Shown piece by piece: positions 38,505-41,210 of a stretch of DNA of 41,210 nucleotides (positions are counted from its first letter, which is position 1; each line of letters opens with the position of its first letter). The stretch lies in the NCBI GenBank assembly GCA_900541715.1, contig UQLI01000019.1, positions 1 to 41,210 of the forward strand, written 5' to 3'. The notes under the pieces are model-generated. The model searched no databases. It was given only the letters and a program-made list of their open reading frames with translations, and was not told the origin of the DNA. Both the position numbers and the translations under genes were made by a program. Source of the stretch: an uncultured Collinsella sp. GTDB lineage: Bacteria > Actinomycetota > Coriobacteriia > Coriobacteriales > Coriobacteriaceae.

Positions 38505-38645
38505 CGGATTCCCGGTCCGGGCGGCCCGCTGTTTAAGTTTGTCGCGAGTTCCGCACGCAAAGGAAAGCACTTAATGTGCTTTCCGTCTTGCGCAGGACTG
38601 TAGAGCAGCAAACTTAAACAGCGGGCCGCCCGGACCGGGAATCCG
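38505..38645. repeat. Large nested-hairpin element 2
   Basis: Perfect 36-bp arms (38505-38540 and 38610-38645) enclose the palindromic core GGAAAGCAC-TTAAT-GTGCTTTCC (38562-38584). The interior shares TTCCGCACG, AGCACTTAATGTGCT and CAGGACT with element 1 at 25643-25852, whereas the arms have no similarity. It fills much of the 524-nt gap between the anti-sigma gene and rpsL. Apart from the partial GGGACAGG repeat and the rpsL promoter nothing else is seen in that gap. Confidence 0.85.
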
Positions 38646-38728
38646 CCCCCGCGCACAGAAGGGGATTCCTTTTGTGTAGGCTTTGCGGAAATATGCTCAT
38701 TTTGGGATACGCCCGGCGGCGTGGTCTG

Positions 38729-38757
38729 TTGACGGCACAGCTAACGCCACGTATCCT
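38729..38757 (+). promoter_or_regulatory. Promoter of rpsL-rpsG-fusA
   Basis: TTGACG (38729-38734) and TATCCT (38752-38757) are 17 bp apart. The start would be near 38764, giving an 87-nt leader before rpsL. Confidence 0.72.
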
Positions 38758-38850
38758 ATCGAACTGCGTGTTTCGTAGGGGGATGCTGACCCCTCGATTC
38801 AAGCCGTTGCACTTTACAGAAAGCTGGAATCATTCGAGAAGGAGTACGCT

Positions 38851-39228
38851 TTGCCTACTATTAACCAGCTGGTTCGCCAGGGCCGTCGTTCCGTGCCCAA
38901 GAAGTCCAAGAACGCTGCTCTGCAGCACAACTCCCAGAAGCGCGGCGTGTGCACCCGCGTCTTCACCACGAGCCCTAAGAAGCCGAACTCGGCTCTTCGT
39001 AAGGTTGCCCGTGTTCGCCTTGTCAACGGCATCGAAGTTACTGCTTACATCCCGGGTGAGGGCCACAACTTGCAGGAGCACTCCATCGTGCTCGTCCGCG
39101 GCGGTCGTGTCCGTGACCTCCCTGGTGTCCGTTATCACGTCATCCGTGGCGCCTACGACGCTGCTCCGGTCCAGAACCGTATGCAGGCCCGTTCCAAGTA
39201 CGGTGCTAAGCGCCCCAAGGCTAAATAA
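38851..39228 (+). CDS. rpsL: Ribosomal protein S12
   Basis: S12 lines the decoding centre of the small subunit. The 125-aa product starts at TTG behind AAGGAG (6 nt) and reads MPTINQLVRQGRRS, the family start. The streptomycin-site loop TTSPKKPNSALRK has the wild-type Lys43. The second loop reads GGRVRDLPGVRYH, so position 88 (39112-39114) is Arg where most bacteria have Lys. The operon order rpsL, rpsG, fusA is standard. Confidence 0.97.
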   Translation: MPTINQLVRQGRRSVPKKSKNAALQHNSQKRGVCTRVFTTSPKKPNSALRKVARVRLVNGIEVTAYIPGEGHNLQEHSIVLVRGGRVRDLPGVRYHVIRGAYDAAPVQNRMQARSKYGAKRPKAK

Positions 39229-39301
39229 GCCAGATAACGTTTTGATACTTTCGCCGTGTGCCGCCTAAGCGCCGCACGGTAGACACTTAAGGAGATTTCA
39301 C

Positions 39302-39775
39302 ATGCCGCGTCGTGCAGCAGCTAATCGTCGTGAGGTTCAGCCTGACGCCGTTTACAACAACCGCCTGGTGACTCAGCTCATCAACAAGGTCCTTCTTGAC
39401 GGCAAGAAGGCCACCGCTGAGCGCATCGTTTACACCGCTTTCGAGATCGTTGCCGAGAAGTCCGAGGGTGGCGACGCTCTCGCTACCTTCAAGAAGGCTA
39501 TGGACAACGTCAAGCCCACGCTCGAGGTTAAGCCCAAGCGTGTCGGTGGCGCTACCTATCAGGTCCCGATGGAGGTCAACTCCCGTCGTTCCACCGCTCT
39601 GGGCATCCGCTGGATCGTCAACTTCTCCCGCGCTCGCAAGGAGAAGACCATGGCCGAGCGTCTCGCCAACGAGATCCTCGACGCTTCCAACGGCCTGGGC
39701 GCTTCCGTCAAGAAGCGTGAGGACGTCTTCAAGATGGCCGAGGCCAACCGCGCGTTCTCTCACTATCGTTGGTAA
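39302..39775 (+). CDS. rpsG: Ribosomal protein S7
   Basis: S7 nucleates assembly of the 30S head and contacts E-site tRNA. The 157-aa length is normal, with MPRRAAANRREVQPDAVYNN at the start, LINKVLLDGKKATAERIVY, KPKRVGGATYQVP and the end AEANRAFSHYRW. The ATG follows AAGGAG. In enterics S7 represses this operon by binding the rpsL-rpsG spacer; the 73-nt spacer here has a GC-rich hairpin-prone stretch (CCGTG/CACGG near 39252-39280), which could do the same, but that is untested. Confidence 0.97.
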   Translation: MPRRAAANRREVQPDAVYNNRLVTQLINKVLLDGKKATAERIVYTAFEIVAEKSEGGDALATFKKAMDNVKPTLEVKPKRVGGATYQVPMEVNSRRSTALGIRWIVNFSRARKEKTMAERLANEILDASNGLGASVKKREDVFKMAEANRAFSHYRW

Positions 39776-39794
39776 GTTAAGGTAAGGAACTAAC

Positions 39795-41210
39795 ATGGCT
39801 AAGCCTAAGTACAAGCTTTCCGATACCCGTAACATCGGCATCATGGCTCACATCGATGCCGGTAAGACCACCACGACCGAGCGTATTCTTTACTACACCG
39901 GCAAGACCCACAAGATCGGTGAGGTCCATGAGGGCGCTGCCACCATGGACTGGATGGTTCAGGAGCAGGAGCGCGGCGTAACCATTACCTCCGCTGCTAC
40001 CACCTGCTTCTGGAACAAGGACGGTAAGGACTACCGCATCCAGATCATCGACACCCCGGGCCACGTTGACTTCACCGCCGAGGTGGAGCGCTGCCTGCGC
40101 GTCCTCGATGGCGCTGTCGCCGTCTTCGACGCCGTTGCCGGCGTTCAGCCCCAGTCTGAGACCGTTTGGCGTCAGGCTTCCACCTTCAACGTCCCCCGCA
40201 TCGCCTTCATCAACAAGTATGACCGCGTGGGCGCTGACTTCTTCAACGCTATCGAGACCATGAAGGATCGTCTCGACGCTAATGCTGTGGCCGCTCAGGT
40301 CCCGATGGGCGCCGAGGACAACTTCTGGGGAGTCATCGACCTGGTTACCATGACTGCATGGGACTTTAAGGCCGACGAGAAGGGTATGACCTACCCCGAG
40401 CCGATGGACGAGATCCCGGCTGAGTTTGCCGACATCGCTGCTACCAAGCGCGAGGAGCTCCTCGACGCTGCTGCCAGCTTTGACGACGAGCTCATGGAGA
40501 AGATCCTCATGGAGGAGGACTTCACCGTCGAGGAGCTCAAGGCTGCTCTGCGCAAGGGCGTTCTGGCCAACGAGCTCAACCTCGTCTTCGTGGGCTCCGC
40601 CTACAAGAACAAGGGCGTTCAGGAACTGCTCGACGCTGTTGTCGACTACCTGCCCAGCCCGCTCGACGTCGAGGCCGTCACCGGTACCGATCCGGACACC
40701 GGCGAGGAGATCCAGCGTCATCCTTCCTTCGACGAGCCCTTCTCCGGCCTGGTCTTCAAGATCATGACCGACCCGTTCGTCGGTAAGCTCACCTATGTCC
40801 GCGTTTACTCCGGCCGCGCCGAGTCCGGCTCCTACGTGGTCAACGCTTCCAACGGTCAGCGCGAGCGCCTCGGCCGCATCCTCGAGATGAACGCCGCAGA
40901 GCGTATCGACCGTGACGACGCTGCCGCCGGCGACATCGTCGCTTGCGTCGGCTTCAAGAACTCCACCACCGGTGACACCCTGTGCGCCGAGGGCAAGGAG
41001 ATCGTCCTCGAGAAGATCGAGTTCGCTAAGCCCGTTATCGACGTTGCCATCGAGCCCAAGACCAAGGCCGAGCAGGACAAGATGTCCCTTGCTCTGACCA
41101 AGCTCGCCGAGGAGGACCCGACCTTCCAGGTGTCCACCAACCACGAGACCGGTCAGACCATCATCGCCGGCATGGGCGAGCTGCACCTCGAGATCATCGT
41201 CGACCGCCTG
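39795..41210 (+). CDS. fusA: Elongation factor G (5' part, runs off the window)
   Basis: EF-G is the GTPase that moves tRNAs and mRNA after peptide-bond formation. The window holds the first 472 codons; the frame is open at the edge. Motifs are the P-loop AHIDAGKTTTTERIL, the switch 2 DTPGHVDFT and the G4 motif NKYD, in which Tyr replaces the usual Met of NKMD but the key Asn, Lys and Asp are kept. Domain II follows (PFSGLVFKIMTDPFVGKLTYVRVYSG), then the start of domain III. The ATG follows AAGGA and lies 19 nt after rpsG. tuf is not expected next, since a copy lies at 174-1364. Confidence 0.96.
   Translation, partial: MAKPKYKLSDTRNIGIMAHIDAGKTTTTERILYYTGKTHKIGEVHEGAATMDWMVQEQERGVTITSAATTCFWNKDGKDYRIQIIDTPGHVDFTAEVERCLRVLDGAVAVFDAVAGVQPQSETVWRQASTFNVPRIAFINKYDRVGADFFNAIETMKDRLDANAVAAQVPMGAEDNFWGVIDLVTMTAWDFKADEKGMTYPEPMDEIPAEFADIAATKREELLDAAASFDDELMEKILMEEDFTVEELKAALRKGVLANELNLVFVGSAYKNKGVQELLDAVVDYLPSPLDVEAVTGTDPDTGEEIQRHPSFDEPFSGLVFKIMTDPFVGKLTYVRVYSGRAESGSYVVNASNGQRERLGRILEMNAAERIDRDDAAAGDIVACVGFKNSTTGDTLCAEGKEIVLEKIEFAKPVIDVAIEPKTKAEQDKMSLALTKLAEEDPTFQVSTNHETGQTIIAGMGELHLEIIVDRL

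Noticed and set aside
38453..38656. Frames across giant hairpin element 2 with HIKC/HLMC peptides like those of element 1
   Set aside because: Same reason: shared palindromic core read in several frames. No start signals.

Overview
The window looks like the chromosome of a gut Coriobacteriia species (Actinomycetota), most like Collinsella. The case rests on high-GC coding DNA with strong NNC/NNG codon bias, GTG/TTG starts, protein sequences (RpoB, RpoC, EF-Tu, S12) of actinobacterial type, and a dense set of small hairpin repeats. The genus is an inference from gene content, not from a search.

Layout. (1) 1-4285, plus strand: tRNA-Met, tuf, rpmG, tRNA-Trp, secE, nusG, rplK and rplA, a translation/transcription core block ending in a strong terminator. 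(2) 4314-16300, minus strand: a metallophosphoesterase with a ParB-like/BMP fusion, an MscS channel, a secreted 5'-nucleotidase broken by an in-frame amber codon just before its sortase-type tail, a three-gene ABC importer (ATPase, permease, lipoprotein), a WYL-type regulator, asnS and a PTS EIIA protein. (3) 16544-25585, mostly plus strand: an esterase, a FeoA-FeoB iron transporter, a SotB-like exporter, a GH13 glucosidase with a deoxyinosine glycosylase, a small flavodoxin-like protein (minus) and a class I aminotransferase. (4) 25847-41210, plus strand: rplJ-rplL with an L10 leader and attenuator, galU, rpoB-rpoC, an ECF sigma/anti-sigma pair with its own ECF-type promoter, then rpsL-rpsG-fusA (fusA runs off the window).

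The classical rplKAJL-rpoBC-rpsLG-fusA-tuf region is therefore present but split. About 21 kb of unrelated metabolic genes separate rplKA from rplJL, galU lies between rplL and rpoB, a sigma/anti-sigma pair lies between rpoC and rpsL, and tuf sits at the far left behind a tRNA.

The most unusual items are as follows. The beta' subunit carries a C-terminal extension with a domain resembling the alpha-subunit C-terminal (UP-element-binding) domain, with the DNA-contacting Arg, Asn, Gly and Lys positions kept. Two large nested-hairpin elements share a palindromic core but have unrelated, perfectly self-complementary arms; they lie upstream of rplJ and rpsL. A short tandem array of about 62-bp palindromes precedes feoAB. 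An amber codon separates the nucleotidase from its LAATG-type anchor. Ribosomal protein S12 has Arg at position 88, and RpoB has an enlarged fork loop 2.
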